NCBI GenBank assembly: GCA_017546025.1
Contig: JAFYYS010000032.1
Location: 1-54,557, forward strand
DNA from: Lachnospiraceae bacterium
GTDB lineage: Bacteria; Bacillota; Clostridia; Lachnospirales; Lachnospiraceae
Length of the DNA: 54,557 nucleotides
Direction: 5' to 3'
How positions within the stretch are numbered: position 1 is the stretch's first letter; each line of letters begins with the position of its first letter. Of the stretch, positions 7,659-15,622 are shown piece by piece. The notes beneath the pieces are model-generated. The model saw only the letters and a program-made list of their open reading frames with translations, was not told the DNA's origin and did not search any database. The translations under genes were made by a program, and so were the position numbers.

Positions 7659-8678
7659 ATGTTCTCCAGGTTTTATCCGGCCGAAATGGCGGAATCCAGT
7701 TACGATATCGATTACGAAGAACTGTACAAGCAAGGCTATCGCGGTCTGATTTACGATATCGACAACACGCTTGTCGAGCACGGAAATGACGCCAACGAGC
7801 AGGTCATTAAACTGTTTCGAAGACTGAATAAGATTGGCTTTCGAATCTGTCTTCTTTCGAACAACAAGGCACCGCGCGTACGAAGGTTCTACCGCGGCGT
7901 CTCCATCAAGGGCGTGAAGCTGCATTACATTTTCAATGCGCACAAGCCGTCCCGCAAGAACTACCGGCGGGCCATGCTCGTGATGGGTACCACGAAGAAA
8001 AATACGCTGTTCATCGGTGACCAGTTATTCACCGACGTTTACGGCGCCAACCGGACCGGCATCCGGTCCTTCCTCGTAAAGCCGATTAACAAGCGCGAGG
8101 AGATTCAGATCATTTTAAAACGTCCGCTTGAGAAGGCAGTTTTGTTCTTTTACCGTAAAAACCGTCTTCGGAAGCTGAAGAACACGAACATCGTTCTGAT
8201 TGGCTTCATGGGAAGCGGCAAGGAAGCGGTCGGAAAGAAGCTTGCGGAGAAGTTCGGTTACGAATTCATCGATACGGACCGGCTGATTGAGGAACGAATC
8301 GGCATGACAGTTCCGGAAATCGTCCGCAGCAAAGGAGAAGAGTATTTCCGCGATCTCGAGACAATCGTCTTAAAGGAACTTGTCTTAAAGGGAAAGCAGA
8401 ACGTCATCTCGACGGGCGGCGGAATGCCGCTTGCGCAAAAGAACCAAAAGAGACTCCGTAAACTCGGCTATGTCATTTGTCTCGGCATCGAACCCGAGAA
8501 CGCGGCGGAGCGCATCAAGGACGAGCCGTACCGGGAACTGCTTCCCTCGGATGAAAAGCAGCTTGCCCGCATGGTGACGGAGCGAATGTTCATCTACCGC
8601 ATGATTGCCCACCGGGTCATCATGACGGACGGACTCAGTTTGGATGAAATTGTCGGCGAAGCAGAGCGCTGTCTGTGA
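7659..8678 (+). CDS. aroK: Fused YqeG-type HAD phosphatase and shikimate kinase
   Basis: One 339-residue frame joins two families. Residues 1 to about 165 are a YqeG-type HAD IIIA phosphatase with DIDNT (33-37), LLSNN, a motif III lysine in NAHKPSRKNY, and the acidic motif IGDQLFTDV. Residues of about 172-339 match shikimate kinase (shikimate to shikimate 3-phosphate): DTDRL, FRDLE, STGGGMP and the lid and adenine-site arginines (YRELL, ERMFIYR). Walker A reads GFMGSGKEA (182-190), so the Ser/Thr after the lysine that helps bind Mg-ATP is Glu. The next gene is type II dehydroquinase, which agrees with an aromatic amino acid role. Whether the kinase half is active is uncertain. In Bacillus yqeG is a separate gene near aroE. 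Confidence 0.88.
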   Translation: MFSRFYPAEMAESSYDIDYEELYKQGYRGLIYDIDNTLVEHGNDANEQVIKLFRRLNKIGFRICLLSNNKAPRVRRFYRGVSIKGVKLHYIFNAHKPSRKNYRRAMLVMGTTKKNTLFIGDQLFTDVYGANRTGIRSFLVKPINKREEIQIILKRPLEKAVLFFYRKNRLRKLKNTNIVLIGFMGSGKEAVGKKLAEKFGYEFIDTDRLIEERIGMTVPEIVRSKGEEYFRDLETIVLKELVLKGKQNVISTGGGMPLAQKNQKRLRKLGYVICLGIEPENAAERIKDEPYRELLPSDEKQLARMVTERMFIYRMIAHRVIMTDGLSLDEIVGEAERCL

Positions 8679-8715
8679 TTGCCGCAAAATAAAAGAGACA
8701 GGAGGGTATTTCATT

Positions 8716-9162
8716 ATGGGGCGCAGCATTCTGGTCATTAACGGACCGAACTTAAACTTTCTCGGGAGGAGAAATCCTCTTGTATACGGGTATGACACTT
8801 ACGAAGACCTGGTCAACCTGATCGAGCATGAAGCAGCGGAGCGCGGCATCTCGGTCGAGTGTTTCCAGAGCAACTATGAAGGCGCTTTGATTGACCGGCT
8901 GCAGAAGGCCGCAGAGGACGGCGTAGACGGCGTCATCATCAACCCCGGGGCACTGACCCATTACAGCTATGCCCTGTATGACTGCCTTTTAGATGTTCCG
9001 GCGCCGAAGATTGAGGTGCACCTGACGGACATTTATAACCGCGAGGCTTTCCGCCGCACAAGCGTGACGGCGCCTGCCTGCGAAACCATGATCATGCGGA
9101 TGGGCATGGACGGCTATATTGCCGCAATGGACAGACTGATTGAAATCTGGGGAGAAGAATAA
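8716..9162 (+). CDS. aroQ: 3-dehydroquinate dehydratase, type II
   Basis: This 148-residue enzyme of the shikimate pathway converts 3-dehydroquinate to 3-dehydroshikimate. The start is the ATG at 8716, behind GGAGGG. The family signature is present: NGPNLNFLGRR with R19, flexible-loop Y24 in VYGY, FQSNYEG, INPGALTHYSYA, and IEVHLTDIYNREAFRR, which holds the catalytic His region and substrate Arg. The length is normal for the dodecameric type II enzyme. It follows the HAD-shikimate kinase fusion and precedes an M24 peptidase and efp, an order also seen in Bacillus (yqhS-yqhT-efp). Confidence 0.96.
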   Translation: MGRSILVINGPNLNFLGRRNPLVYGYDTYEDLVNLIEHEAAERGISVECFQSNYEGALIDRLQKAAEDGVDGVIINPGALTHYSYALYDCLLDVPAPKIEVHLTDIYNREAFRRTSVTAPACETMIMRMGMDGYIAAMDRLIEIWGEE

Positions 9163-9165
9163 ACC

Positions 9166-10233
9166 ATGACAGAAAAGATTACGAAAGCGCTTCAGCTTGT
9201 TAAGGACTGCGGAGCCGACGGCGTGTTGGTTTCGGACCCGGCCAATATCCGGTATCTTTCCGGCTATACCAATGATACGGGCGTGCTGTTTTTATCCGAA
9301 AAGGAGTGCTGTCTTCTGACGGATTTCCGCTTCCTGTATCAGGCACTTGAGGAGGCGAAGGGCTTTCGTGTCATCGACATCGGAAAGCAGGGCTACGAAA
9401 GCCTTGTAAACGAGCTTTGTGTGCAGAATTCCGTAAAGAAGCTTGCATTTGAAAAGCATGTGATGACCTACCGGGAGTATGAGGCATATAAGGAAAATGT
9501 GACCGCTGCGCTTGTCCCGTGCGACAACGTTCTCGCTTCGCTTCGTTTCATCAAAACGAAGGAGGAGATTGAACTTTTAAGAACTGCGGAACATATCGGC
9601 GACATGGCATTTTCCGAAATCCTGCCGTATCTGAAACCGGGCGTGACGGAGCTGGAGATTGCGGCGCGTCTGGCATTTTCCATGAAGATGCACGGGGCGT
9701 CTGAAGAATCCTTCCCGGCGATTGTTGCTTCGGGCGTGAATTCTTCGATGCCGCATGCGATTCCTTCCGAACGGCCGATTCAAAACGGCGACTTCATCAC
9801 GATGGATTTCGGATGCGTTTATAAAGGCTACTGCTCCGATATGACAAGAACGGTTGTGCTCGGAAAGGCTTCCGATAAGCAGAAAGAGATTTACAATCTT
9901 GTTCTTAAGGCGCAGACCGAGGCGCTTAGGGCGTTAAAACCCGGCAAGAAGGGTAAGGAGATTGATGCCGTTGCGCGTGACATCATCCGCGAAGCCGGCT
10001 ACGGCGACTGCTTCGGACACGGGCTCGGGCACAGCGTCGGACTGCAGATTCATGAGGACCCGAACTGCAACATGCGCGAGGAAAGAGTGCTGCAGGCAGG
10101 CATGATCATGACTGTCGAGCCGGGCATCTACGTACAGGATTTCGGCGGCGTCCGCATCGAGGATATGGTCGTTCTGACTGAGGACGGGTACGAGAATCTG
10201 GCGCATTCCGAGAAAAAATTGATCGAACTGTAA
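9166..10233 (+). CDS. M24-family Xaa-Pro peptidase
   Basis: This is a 355-residue cytoplasmic metallopeptidase of the creatinase/prolidase fold (aminopeptidase P or prolidase type, like YqhT). The N-terminal creatinase-like domain covers about 1-125 and the pita-bread catalytic domain the rest. The five dinuclear-metal ligands are visible: D214 (MDFGC), D225 (CSDMTRT), H289 (GLGHSVG), E318 (VEPGIY) and E332 (VRIEDMV). It removes residues next to proline from peptides. It starts 3 bases after aroQ and precedes efp, whose product relieves ribosome stalling at proline runs. That neighbourhood is conserved in Bacillota. Aminopeptidase versus dipeptidase activity cannot be told from sequence here. 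Confidence 0.94.
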   Translation: MTEKITKALQLVKDCGADGVLVSDPANIRYLSGYTNDTGVLFLSEKECCLLTDFRFLYQALEEAKGFRVIDIGKQGYESLVNELCVQNSVKKLAFEKHVMTYREYEAYKENVTAALVPCDNVLASLRFIKTKEEIELLRTAEHIGDMAFSEILPYLKPGVTELEIAARLAFSMKMHGASEESFPAIVASGVNSSMPHAIPSERPIQNGDFITMDFGCVYKGYCSDMTRTVVLGKASDKQKEIYNLVLKAQTEALRALKPGKKGKEIDAVARDIIREAGYGDCFGHGLGHSVGLQIHEDPNCNMREERVLQAGMIMTVEPGIYVQDFGGVRIEDMVVLTEDGYENLAHSEKKLIEL

Positions 10234-10240
10234 AAAATGG

Positions 10241-10269
10241 TTGAAAAATGGAACGACTTACGATAAACT
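10241..10269 (+). promoter_or_regulatory. Sigma-A type promoter of efp
   Basis: TTGAAA, a 17-base spacer and TAAACT lie about 80 bases before the efp start. Efp therefore has its own transcript as well as any read-through from aroQ. Confidence 0.65.
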
Positions 10270-10349
10270 ATGTAGCGGTGTCATTTTTCAATGAAAGAAG
10301 AATGAAATTATTATAAGGCTTATGTACTAAAAACAAGGAGGATTCCACT

Positions 10350-10907
10350 ATGATTTCAGCAGGTGATTTCAGAAACGGCCTTACGCTTGAGATTGACGGA
10401 AAAGTATTGCAGGTTATCGAATTCCAGCATGTAAAACCCGGTAAGGGCGCTGCATTCGTTCGGACCAAGATGAAGGATATTAAGAACGGCGGCGTTGTTG
10501 AGACGACCTTCCGTCCTACCGATAAGTATCCGCCGGCTCATATCGAGAGAGCTGACATGCAGTATCTTTATAAGGACGGCGATATGTACAACTTCATGAA
10601 CACCGAGACGTTCGATCAGATTTCCCTGACCGAGGAGCAGTGCGGTGACGCTATGAAGTTCGTTAAGGAGAACGAGATGGTTAAGACGCTTTCCCATCAG
10701 GGTCAGATTTTCTCCATCGAGCCTCCGCTTTTCGTAGAGCTTCAGATTACCGCTACCGAGCCCGGCTTCAAGGGTGATACCGCTACCGGTGCTTCCAAGC
10801 CCGCTACGGTTGAGACCGGTGCTACCGTTATGGTTCCGCTTTTCGTTAACGAAGGCGAGACGATTCAGATTGATACCCGTACCGGCGAGTACATGAAGAG
10901 AGTTTAA
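10350..10907 (+). CDS. efp: Translation elongation factor P
   Basis: EF-P, 185 residues, binds stalled ribosomes between the P and E sites and promotes peptide bonds at polyproline stretches. It has an N-terminal KOW-like domain with the tip loop KPGKGAA, and K32 is at the position modified in many bacteria. Two OB-fold domains follow, the last ending with the family signature region at [18 protein letters not shown] lies 8 bases before the ATG. A strong terminator follows directly, so it ends this transcription unit. The type of lysine modification, if any, cannot be seen here, since no epmA or epmB is in the window. Confidence 0.98.
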   Translation: MISAGDFRNGLTLEIDGKVLQVIEFQHVKPGKGAAFVRTKMKDIKNGGVVETTFRPTDKYPPAHIERADMQYLYKDGDMYNFMNTETFDQISLTEEQCGDAMKFVKENEMVKTLSHQGQIFSIEPPLFVELQITATEPGFKGDTATGASKPATVETGATVMVPLFVNEGETIQIDTRTGEYMKRV

Positions 10908-10928
10908 TCGGTTTTTAAGAGCAGACTT

Positions 10929-10968
10929 CAAGGCTTCCTTACTTTTTGTGAGGAAGCCTTGTTTTTTT
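10929..10968 (+). terminator. Strong intrinsic terminator after efp
   Basis: CAAGGCTTCCT (10929-10939) pairs perfectly with AGGAAGCCTTG (10951-10961) around an 11-base loop and is followed by seven T. It separates efp from the serpin genes. Confidence 0.9.
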
Positions 10969-11044
10969 GTGACCGGACGGATACCCTTATGCATTTAAGA
11001 TGCAGAACCGAATTTCAAAACGGTTGTATGAAGGGAGAAAAAAG

Positions 11045-12283
11045 ATGAGAAAGTTAACAGCAATCCTTCTGACGATTGTCATTGCCGTATCAATTTGCGC
11101 ATGCGGCACCGTCGAGAAGGATGACAGGGAAAAGAAGAAAAACGGAGCAACGAAAGAACTGACCGAGGGCATGGCATCCGGTTCCAGTCAGTCGAAAACT
11201 CCGGATGAGGCATTTTTGGAGGCATATGCGGCATTTTCCCTCGGACTGATGAAGGAATGCAGAAAGAACGGCTATTCGTTCGTTTCCCCGTACTCCGCTT
11301 ACGCGGCCCTGTCGATGGTTGTAAACGGTGCGGACGGGCAGACGCTTTCCGAAATGCTTACCTTACTCGGGCTTCCCGAGGACGGGCTGAACGCCTACAT
11401 GCTGGCACTTGCAGACCGCTATAACGAAGAAGGCGAAGTTTCCGTAGCGAATTCCGTATGGATGAATAAGCCCTTTGAGGAAGACGTGAAGGAGAGCTTC
11501 CTGAAGTCAGTTGTCGATTATTACAGGGCTTCCGTTTTCTCGGCGGATTTCACCAATCCGAACACGGTCGGCGAGATGAACAGGTGGGTGGAGCAGAAGA
11601 CGAAAAACCGCATTCATGAGCTGATTACCCAGCTTGACCCGATGGGCACCATGACCCTGATCAACTGCCTGACATTCGACGGCATCTGGTCCGATCCTTT
11701 TAAAGAGGACAACACGAAGGAGGCGGATTTCCATAACGAAGACGGCACCGTAAAGAAAGTTCAGATGATGAAGGGTGAGGCCGAGAACTATTTCACCGGA
11801 AAGAACTATACCGGCATTGAAAAATACTACGAAAACGGTTACTGCTTCCGCGCCTATCTGCCGAATGAAGGCACGACGGCTAATGAGCTTCTGAACAGCC
11901 TGACCGAAGAACAGCTTGTCAAGCCCGGAACCTTCGACGGCAAAGCCTATCTTTCCATGCCGAAGTTCAAATTCGAAAGCGATGCAATGGATTTGATTCC
12001 GGTGCTTTCCGCACTTGGCATGAGGACCGCTTTCACGCCCGGAGCAGATTTCTCGAGAATGATGAAGACCAGCTCCGTGCTGATTTCCGAGGTCATTCAG
12101 AAGACCTACATCGAAGTCGATGAGGAAGGCACCAAGGCCGCAGCCGCAACGGAAGTCGGAATGAAGTGTTATGCAGTGGCACCGCAGCCGGTTGAGCATA
12201 TTGTAAGCCTTGACCGCCCGTTCGTATACGCAATCGTGGACGAGTTGACCGGCGCTCCGCTGTTCATCGGCATCTATGAGTAA
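11045..12283 (+). CDS. Serpin lipoprotein 1
   Basis: This is a 412-residue protease inhibitor of the serpin family. I choose the ATG at 11045: GGGAG is upstream and the product then begins with a clean lipoprotein signal (MRKLTAILLTIVIAV, lipobox-like SICAC). The serpin core starts near residue 55, with helix A-F features (NGADGQTLSEML; SVANSVWMNK; RIHELI; NCLTFDGIWSDPF). The hinge EEGTKAAAAT (360-369) has the small residues that inhibitory serpins need to insert the cleaved loop. The C-terminal signature DRPFVYAIVDELTGAPLFIG is present. It probably sits on the outer face of the membrane and traps serine or cysteine proteases. A second serpin follows 13 bases later. No clear promoter is seen between the efp terminator and this gene. 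Confidence 0.95.
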   Translation: MRKLTAILLTIVIAVSICACGTVEKDDREKKKNGATKELTEGMASGSSQSKTPDEAFLEAYAAFSLGLMKECRKNGYSFVSPYSAYAALSMVVNGADGQTLSEMLTLLGLPEDGLNAYMLALADRYNEEGEVSVANSVWMNKPFEEDVKESFLKSVVDYYRASVFSADFTNPNTVGEMNRWVEQKTKNRIHELITQLDPMGTMTLINCLTFDGIWSDPFKEDNTKEADFHNEDGTVKKVQMMKGEAENYFTGKNYTGIEKYYENGYCFRAYLPNEGTTANELLNSLTEEQLVKPGTFDGKAYLSMPKFKFESDAMDLIPVLSALGMRTAFTPGADFSRMMKTSSVLISEVIQKTYIEVDEEGTKAAAATEVGMKCYAVAPQPVEHIVSLDRPFVYAIVDELTGAPLFIGIYE

Positions 12284-12296
12284 GGGGGAACGGAAA

Positions 12297-13559
12297 ATGA
12301 AGAAACTGACGGCAATTCTCCTGATTCTTTGCATGGCCTGCTCCCTGGCGGCATGCACGGAAAGGGATGGGGATATCCCCAAAGAGACGCCGACGCCTAC
12401 GGCATCGCAAACAAAGGATCTGACGAAAGCCACCTCCGGCGAGGCTCCGAATGAAACGGAGCTTACGGAGTTCTATCAAAAGGCGGAAGGGTTTAAGAAG
12501 GGCTATTCGAATTTCGCGGCAAAGCTCCTTAAGGACTGCTACACGGGAGGAACCGTGATGGTTTCGCCGCTTTCTTTGTACGCGGCACTCGGCATGCTTT
12601 CAAACGGTGCTTCCGGCGAGACGCTTAAAGAGCTTGAGGAAGCGTTCGGATGCGATGTGAACGAGCTTGCCAAGGCTATTCTTTACATCACGCTCCGCTC
12701 CGAAAAGGCGGACGTCGTAAAGCTGGCGAATTCCATTTGGATCAATGACATAGAAGAGTTTTCCGTAAAGGAATCGTTCCTTTCCATGTGCGGCACATAT
12801 TACCGTTCCGCCGTGAAGAAGGCGCCTTTTAAGAATCCGCAGACCCTTACCGATCTAAACGCCTGGGTCAATGAGAAGACAAAGGGCCGCATTGATAAAA
12901 TTCTGGATCAATTCCCGGAGGACACCGTCATGGTTCTTCTCAATGCGATGACCTTCGACGGCAAATGGAAGGAACAGTTTAAGGAAGACTATACGGACGA
13001 AAACGGAACGTTTCATAAGGCAGACGGAACAACGCAGACCGTTTCGATGATGCACGGTGATGCCGAGCGGTATTTCGAAAGCGATGTTTTCGAGGGCATT
13101 GAGAAGGATTATCAGGACGGCTATTATCTGCGCGCTTACCTGCCGAAGGAAGGCAAGACCGTCAGTGACGTTCTGACGAGACTTACAGAAAATCAGACGG
13201 TGTCGTATTTGTCAGCAGATGAGATTTATGTAAGCCTTCCGAAGTTCAAATCGGAGAGCACCCTGACGCTTAACGGCACGCTTCAGAGCATGGGCATTAA
13301 GAAGGCGTTCTATGATGAGGCTGAGTTCAAAGCCATGACCGATGCGCCGGTATATGTCAGCCAGGTGCTCCAGAAGACCTACATCAATGTTGATGAGCAC
13401 GGAACCGAGGCAGCTGCCGTAACAGCCATTGTGGCTAACCTTGAGTGCTACGTGGAAACGAAGGTTGTGAAAAATGTCGTACTGGACCGTCCGTTTGTAT
13501 ATGAGATTGTCGATGCCGAAAGCGGCGTAACGCTTTTTGCAGGTGTATACGAGGGCTAA
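12297..13559 (+). CDS. Serpin lipoprotein 2
   Basis: This is a 420-residue tandem paralogue of the preceding serpin, starting at the ATG at 12297 (GGGGGAACGG upstream, 13 bases after the first stop). It has a lipoprotein signal with lipobox SLAAC and a short Thr/Pro-rich spacer (TPTPTASQ). The core is collinear with serpin 1 (FDGKWKEQFKED; YLPKEGKTV; VSLPKFKSES). The hinge is EHGTEAAAVT (367-376) and differs slightly from serpin 1. The residues beyond it, where the target protease cuts, are unrelated to serpin 1, so the two inhibitors should have different targets. The C-terminal DRPFVYEIVD signature is intact. It is presumably co-transcribed with serpin 1. Confidence 0.95.
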   Translation: MKKLTAILLILCMACSLAACTERDGDIPKETPTPTASQTKDLTKATSGEAPNETELTEFYQKAEGFKKGYSNFAAKLLKDCYTGGTVMVSPLSLYAALGMLSNGASGETLKELEEAFGCDVNELAKAILYITLRSEKADVVKLANSIWINDIEEFSVKESFLSMCGTYYRSAVKKAPFKNPQTLTDLNAWVNEKTKGRIDKILDQFPEDTVMVLLNAMTFDGKWKEQFKEDYTDENGTFHKADGTTQTVSMMHGDAERYFESDVFEGIEKDYQDGYYLRAYLPKEGKTVSDVLTRLTENQTVSYLSADEIYVSLPKFKSESTLTLNGTLQSMGIKKAFYDEAEFKAMTDAPVYVSQVLQKTYINVDEHGTEAAAVTAIVANLECYVETKVVKNVVLDRPFVYEIVDAESGVTLFAGVYEG

Positions 13560-13601
13560 GCAGTTTGCCTGAGGGGATGATGAACCACTTGATTTCGAAG
13601 T

Positions 13602-13629
13602 CTTCGGAGGTCTGGTAAGGCCTCCGAAG
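13602..13629 (+). terminator. GC-rich hairpin after the serpin genes
   Basis: CTTCGGAGG (13602-13610) pairs perfectly with CCTCCGAAG (13621-13629). There is no T run after it, so termination is doubtful. It directly abuts the -35 box of the sigma-factor promoter. Confidence 0.4.
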
Positions 13630-13630
13630 G

Positions 13631-13659
13631 TTGACGGAATCTTCGGCATGGGGTATACT
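13631..13659 (+). promoter_or_regulatory. Sigma-A type promoter of the ECF sigma operon
   Basis: TTGACG, a 17-base spacer and TATACT form a near-consensus promoter about 60 bases before the sigma-factor start. Confidence 0.7.
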
Positions 13660-13721
13660 GAAACAGTTCTTTACACTATTATTCCGTGCCCCGGGCACGG
13701 ATGGACCACGGGAGACGTTTC

Positions 13722-14210
13722 ATGAACCTTAGCCGGCAACAACAGGAGGAGCACATCCGCCGTATAATGGAGTTATACGGGGATTTGCTGTATCGCATGA
13801 GCCTTTCCGTTGTCGGGAATTCTTCTGACGCGGAGGATATGGTTCAGGATACGCTCGTGACATACCTTACCGAAGCACCGGAGTTTCCGGACGAAGCCCA
13901 TGAAAAGCAATGGCTCGTGAAGGTTGTCAGAAACAACAGCCTGATGCTTGTGAGAAAGCAGAAAAACAGGGAGAGAATCCTTTCCGAACAGAGCAGGGTC
14001 AGCACCGGAAAGGACGCAGATTACGGCATCCTCGATGTCCTGCAGACGCTCCCGGACAAATACCGCGCCGTACTCGTTTTATTCTATGTCGAGGAGTACA
14101 GCGCGGAAGAGATTGCAAAGGTTTTGAAGAAGTCGGTTTCGGCCGTGAAGATGCGCTTAAAGCGCGGCAGGGAGATGCTTGCCGAGCGGTATAAGGAGAG
14201 GAACCAATGA
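13722..14210 (+). CDS. ECF-type RNA polymerase sigma factor
   Basis: This is a 162-residue sigma-70 family protein with only regions 2 and 4, as in extracytoplasmic-function sigma factors. Region 2 lies at about 15-80 (LYRMSLSVVGNSSDAEDMVQDTLV, then a short FPDEAHEKQWLVKVVRNN), and region 4 at about 100-158 (LQTLPDKYRAVLVLFYVEEYSAEEIAKVLKKSVSAVKMRL), which holds the -35-binding helix-turn-helix. I prefer the ATG at 13722 because GGGAG lies 8 bases before it. In-frame ATGs at 13686 and 13701 are alternatives. The stop overlaps the next start by 4 bases (ATGA), linking it to a membrane protein that is probably its anti-sigma factor. Its regulon is not evident here. Confidence 0.94.
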   Translation: MNLSRQQQEEHIRRIMELYGDLLYRMSLSVVGNSSDAEDMVQDTLVTYLTEAPEFPDEAHEKQWLVKVVRNNSLMLVRKQKNRERILSEQSRVSTGKDADYGILDVLQTLPDKYRAVLVLFYVEEYSAEEIAKVLKKSVSAVKMRLKRGREMLAERYKERNQ

Positions 14211-14998
14211 AGGTTGAGGATTTGTTAAAAGAGGCAATGGGAGAGCAGAAGCTTTCCGAAGATGCCCGGGAAAGAATTGTTTCCGGGGCTCTTAAAAGAG
14301 TGCCCGAAACGGTCTCGAAGCCGGAAAAACAGCCGTTTTACTGCTCGCCTTTGTTCCGTCGCGTTTCGGTAGGTCTTTGTGCCTGCATCGTGCTTTTCAT
14401 AGGGCTTTATTACATCTCGGTAATCCGTTTCGGCGAAACCAAAAATGCGGATACGTCCGCGGCACCGATGGAATCCGATGCTGTGGGCGAAAGAGAGAAA
14501 GACGAAAGCAAAAGTGCAGCAAACGCACAGACGCTGAGTCCCGTAGGGGAGTCCGCTTATTCGAAAGACACGGTATATTATAAAATCAGCAGCGATCAGG
14601 TCATGATTCTCGGAAACGGTAAAACCATTAAGGCACCGGGGACCACGGAATACGCGGAACCGACGACGGAATCGCAGGACTTCGATCTGCTGAATGTGGT
14701 TTTGGAGCCCGTCCGGAAATATGTCGAGGACCTGAAGGAACCTGCTCCCTACGTGTTGATTGAAGTCAGCGAGGAGAACGGCGTCGTGAAAGCCGTTTTG
14801 GAGCCCGTCACAAGCGATGTCCTGAATGAATATAAGCTGGATTCGGATCTGGTTCAAGGAGGAACGTACCTCAGCCCGGAGCTTAAGGAGAAGAAAGAAG
14901 AGGACGGGGGAACGCTGACCGTATACCTCGAAAAAGATCCGGAAACGGGTTCCTACCGCGTGGTTTCCGCGATATCGGACCCTTATATCGGTAAATGA
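14207..14998 (+). CDS. Single-pass membrane protein, probable anti-sigma factor
   Basis: This 263-residue protein is coupled by a 4-base overlap to the ECF sigma gene. The N-terminal 50 residues are cytoplasmic and helical (VEDLLKEAMGEQKLSEDARERI). One membrane helix lies at about 53-73, and about 190 residues are outside. The layout and position are those of anti-sigma factors that hold the sigma factor at the membrane until an envelope signal arrives. There is no zinc-binding HxxxCxxC motif, and I cannot assign a named anti-sigma or DUF family. The outer domain has a Ser/Glu-rich linker followed by a beta-rich C-terminal region. A terminator follows. Confidence 0.8.
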   Translation: MKVEDLLKEAMGEQKLSEDARERIVSGALKRVPETVSKPEKQPFYCSPLFRRVSVGLCACIVLFIGLYYISVIRFGETKNADTSAAPMESDAVGEREKDESKSAANAQTLSPVGESAYSKDTVYYKISSDQVMILGNGKTIKAPGTTEYAEPTTESQDFDLLNVVLEPVRKYVEDLKEPAPYVLIEVSEENGVVKAVLEPVTSDVLNEYKLDSDLVQGGTYLSPELKEKKEEDGGTLTVYLEKDPETGSYRVVSAISDPYIGK

Positions 14999-15026
14999 CG
15001 GAAAAATGATTGGAAAATGATTGTCA

Positions 15027-15064
15027 AATGCCGTATTGCTTTATGCAATACGGCATTTATTATT
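15027..15064 (+). terminator. Intrinsic terminator after the anti-sigma gene
   Basis: AATGCCGTATTGC (15027-15039) pairs perfectly with GCAATACGGCATT (15045-15057) around TTTAT and is followed by an AT-rich tail (TATTATT). Confidence 0.75.
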
Positions 15065-15074
15065 CATTCCGGCA

Positions 15075-15103
15075 TTGCTATTTTTCACATTATTTGGTAT
15101 AAT
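15075..15103 (+). promoter_or_regulatory. Promoter of the asp23-nusB operon
   Basis: TTGCTA, a 17-base spacer and consensus TATAAT with an extended TGG just upstream lie about 50 bases before the asp23 start. This is probably the main promoter of the long housekeeping operon that follows. Confidence 0.75.
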
Positions 15104-15154
15104 ATACGCATATTGGAGTAAAATGCCATCCGAAACAAAAGGAGGTCTTAATAG

Positions 15155-15541
15155 ATGAGCAAAGAGAACGAACCGGTATACGGAGTAAAGCTGAATCCGG
15201 AGGGGATGGAAGGGCATGTTCAGATTGCCAATGACGTAATTGCTTCCGTTGCCGCGTTGGCCGCTACAGAAGCCGAAGGCGTGGCTTATATGTCCGGAAA
15301 GGTAACGAAGGAACGAATCGGAAAGATCGGCATCAAGAACTTCTCGAAGGGTGCGGTCATCGGTGTGCAGGACGGCGTCGTCAGCGCAGAGCTTTCCCTC
15401 GTGGTCCGGTACGGATACAGCATTCCGAAGGTCAGCAAGTCCGTTCAGGAGAGAGTCAGAACGGCGATTGAAGGAATGACAGGGCTTACGGTTGCACGCG
15501 TGAATGTGCACATCGTCGGCGTGGACATTGAAAAGGCGTAA
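15155..15541 (+). CDS. Asp23/Gls24 family envelope stress protein (YqhY-like)
   Basis: This is a 128-residue Asp23/Gls24 domain protein. The conserved pattern GHVQIANDVIASVAALAATEAEGV, then the mid-domain VVRYGYSIPKVSKSVQERV and the end GLTVARVNVHIVGV, cover the whole chain. Its place just ahead of nusB matches Bacillus yqhY, which is linked to control of fatty-acid synthesis next to accBC, though accBC is absent here. AAAGGAGG lies before the ATG. A hairpin with a T-rich tail separates it from nusB, so expression of the downstream genes may be attenuated. Confidence 0.93.
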   Translation: MSKENEPVYGVKLNPEGMEGHVQIANDVIASVAALAATEAEGVAYMSGKVTKERIGKIGIKNFSKGAVIGVQDGVVSAELSLVVRYGYSIPKVSKSVQERVRTAIEGMTGLTVARVNVHIVGVDIEKA

Positions 15542-15555
15542 TAGAACGGAACTGC

Positions 15556-15598
15556 ATGGGAAGGGACGGACTACGCCGGAGCTTCCCATTTTCCTTTT
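15556..15598 (+). terminator. Hairpin with T-rich tail between asp23 and nusB
   Basis: ATGGGAAG (15556-15563) pairs with CTTCCCAT (15582-15589) across an 18-base loop, followed by TTTCCTTTT. It is likely a partial terminator that lowers downstream expression. Confidence 0.5.
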
Positions 15599-15622
15599 AT
15601 CGAAAGGGAAGGAGTAACGATT

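Noticed and set aside
10969-11044. Promoter for the serpin genes
   Set aside because: TTGTGA is present but no acceptable -10 box lies at 16-18 bases. I could not support a promoter call, so the source of serpin transcription is open.
15001-15154. tRNA or small RNA in the gaps around the sigma operon
   Set aside because: The only strong fold is the terminator at 15027-15057. No cloverleaf or CCA end is seen there or in the other gaps.
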